Positions 63,829 through 64,000 of a stretch of DNA of 64,000 bases are shown here, piece by piece. Position 1 is the first letter of the stretch. Every line of letters begins with the position of its first letter. The notes below the pieces were generated by a model that saw only the letters and a program-made list of their open reading frames with translations, did not search any database and was not told the origin of the DNA. The translations under genes were made by a program, and so were the position numbers. Source of the DNA: an uncultured Gammaproteobacteria bacterium (GTDB lineage: Bacteria; Pseudomonadota; Gammaproteobacteria; JAADHQ01); the NCBI GenBank assembly GCA_947258655.1, contig CAMYJD010000002.1:117057-181056 (forward strand). Reading direction: 5' to 3'.

Positions 63829-64000
63829 GTGAAACCAGAAGAAGTTGAACGCGCAAAACTCGAACTCGAACGGGATCGTTTTGCATTCGAAAAGACGAAG
63901 GCAGAGTTGTCGAACAACTTTTTCGCCAGGTACTCGGCAATACTCATTCCCGCAGCAGTTTCATTTGCGGCGGTAGTTGTTTCCTTCGGCCAAGTCTGGG
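63829..64000 (+). CDS. Membrane-anchored coiled-coil protein, cut by window end
   Basis: GTG start with a textbook AAGGAGG site. The 57 codons present give MKPEEVERAKLELERDRFAF and a charged helix, then a membrane helix (AILIPAAVSFAAVVVSFGQVW). This plan of short coiled coil plus membrane segment is common in small proteins of unknown role. The 3' end lies beyond the window. Confidence 0.65.
   Translation, partial: MKPEEVERAKLELERDRFAFEKTKAELSNNFFARYSAILIPAAVSFAAVVVSFGQVW

Noticed and set aside
63563..63940. 125-codon minus-strand frame at the end of the window
   Set aside because: It runs antisense through the well-supported start of the last gene and has no family match.

Overview
The window looks like chromosomal DNA of a free-living or host-associated gammaproteobacterium. 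The closest matches by family are Slt70, Tas, SthA, CnoX/YbbN, PutA, RpfC/RpfF and DUF1631, together with an unusual load of sulfur-related and redox proteins (DsrC/TusE-like, TusA, two-domain rhodanese, several thioredoxin-fold proteins, CDGSH protein, multihaem protein). I cannot name a genus. There are no rRNA or tRNA genes, no insertion sequences, no integrases and no CRISPR array that I can see. Coding density is high, and many genes sit in short co-directional runs with 4-35 nt spacing.

Layout. 0.3-5.6 kb: sixA followed by a compact plus-strand run of RNA-related genes: THUMP protein, a prim-pol polymerase, an MJ1316 (DUF504) protein, a fusion of a Clp1/Grc3-type P-loop kinase with an RNase Z-like metallo-beta-lactamase domain, and a CheR-like methyltransferase. 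I read this as a candidate RNA end-processing or repair system and consider it the most interesting part of the window. 5.6-10.1 kb: PEBP protein, a three-part metallophosphatase/tetrahaem/DsbA-like protein, an aldo-keto reductase and a DsrC-family protein that keeps only one of the two C-terminal cysteines. 10.3-19.6 kb: c-di-GMP enzymes, a periplasmic rhodanese, MOSC, GST, thiamine-binding protein, a DUF4382 lipoprotein, a PLD-like protein and small unknowns. 19.7-31.8 kb: glk behind a possibly structured leader, putA, then a redox/housekeeping stretch (cnoX, phosphoesterase, thioredoxin-HEAT protein, glutaredoxin), folE and slt.

31.8-35.3 kb: a minus-strand bufferin-type RiPP operon (precursor, MNIO enzyme DUF692, partner DUF2063), followed in the same direction by msrA and a TlpA-like protein; four 11-bp phased repeats and a dyad lie upstream. 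35.5-47.3 kb: a two-RCK potassium channel with a small membrane partner, a VOC protein, an HDOD protein, DUF1631, a CDGSH protein, a glucose/sorbosone dehydrogenase-like lipoprotein with two haem sites, and an RND exporter. 47.5-53.4 kb: an amber-interrupted small membrane reading frame, an AcuC-like deacetylase, an inositol-phosphatase family protein, sthA, tusA-tetR with an operator-like dyad, and a YceI protein. 53.8-57.5 kb: convergent rpfC and rpfF homologues, a DSF-type signalling pair. 58.1-63.3 kb: a PspA/membrane/VWA operon facing a divergent two-component system. The last gene is cut by the window edge and has paired 16-bp operator-like dyads upstream.

All functional calls rest on recognising motifs and family patterns by eye; no database search was possible. 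The RNA-repair, bufferin and DSF assignments are based on several diagnostic motifs each. The regulatory elements are sequence observations without functional proof.
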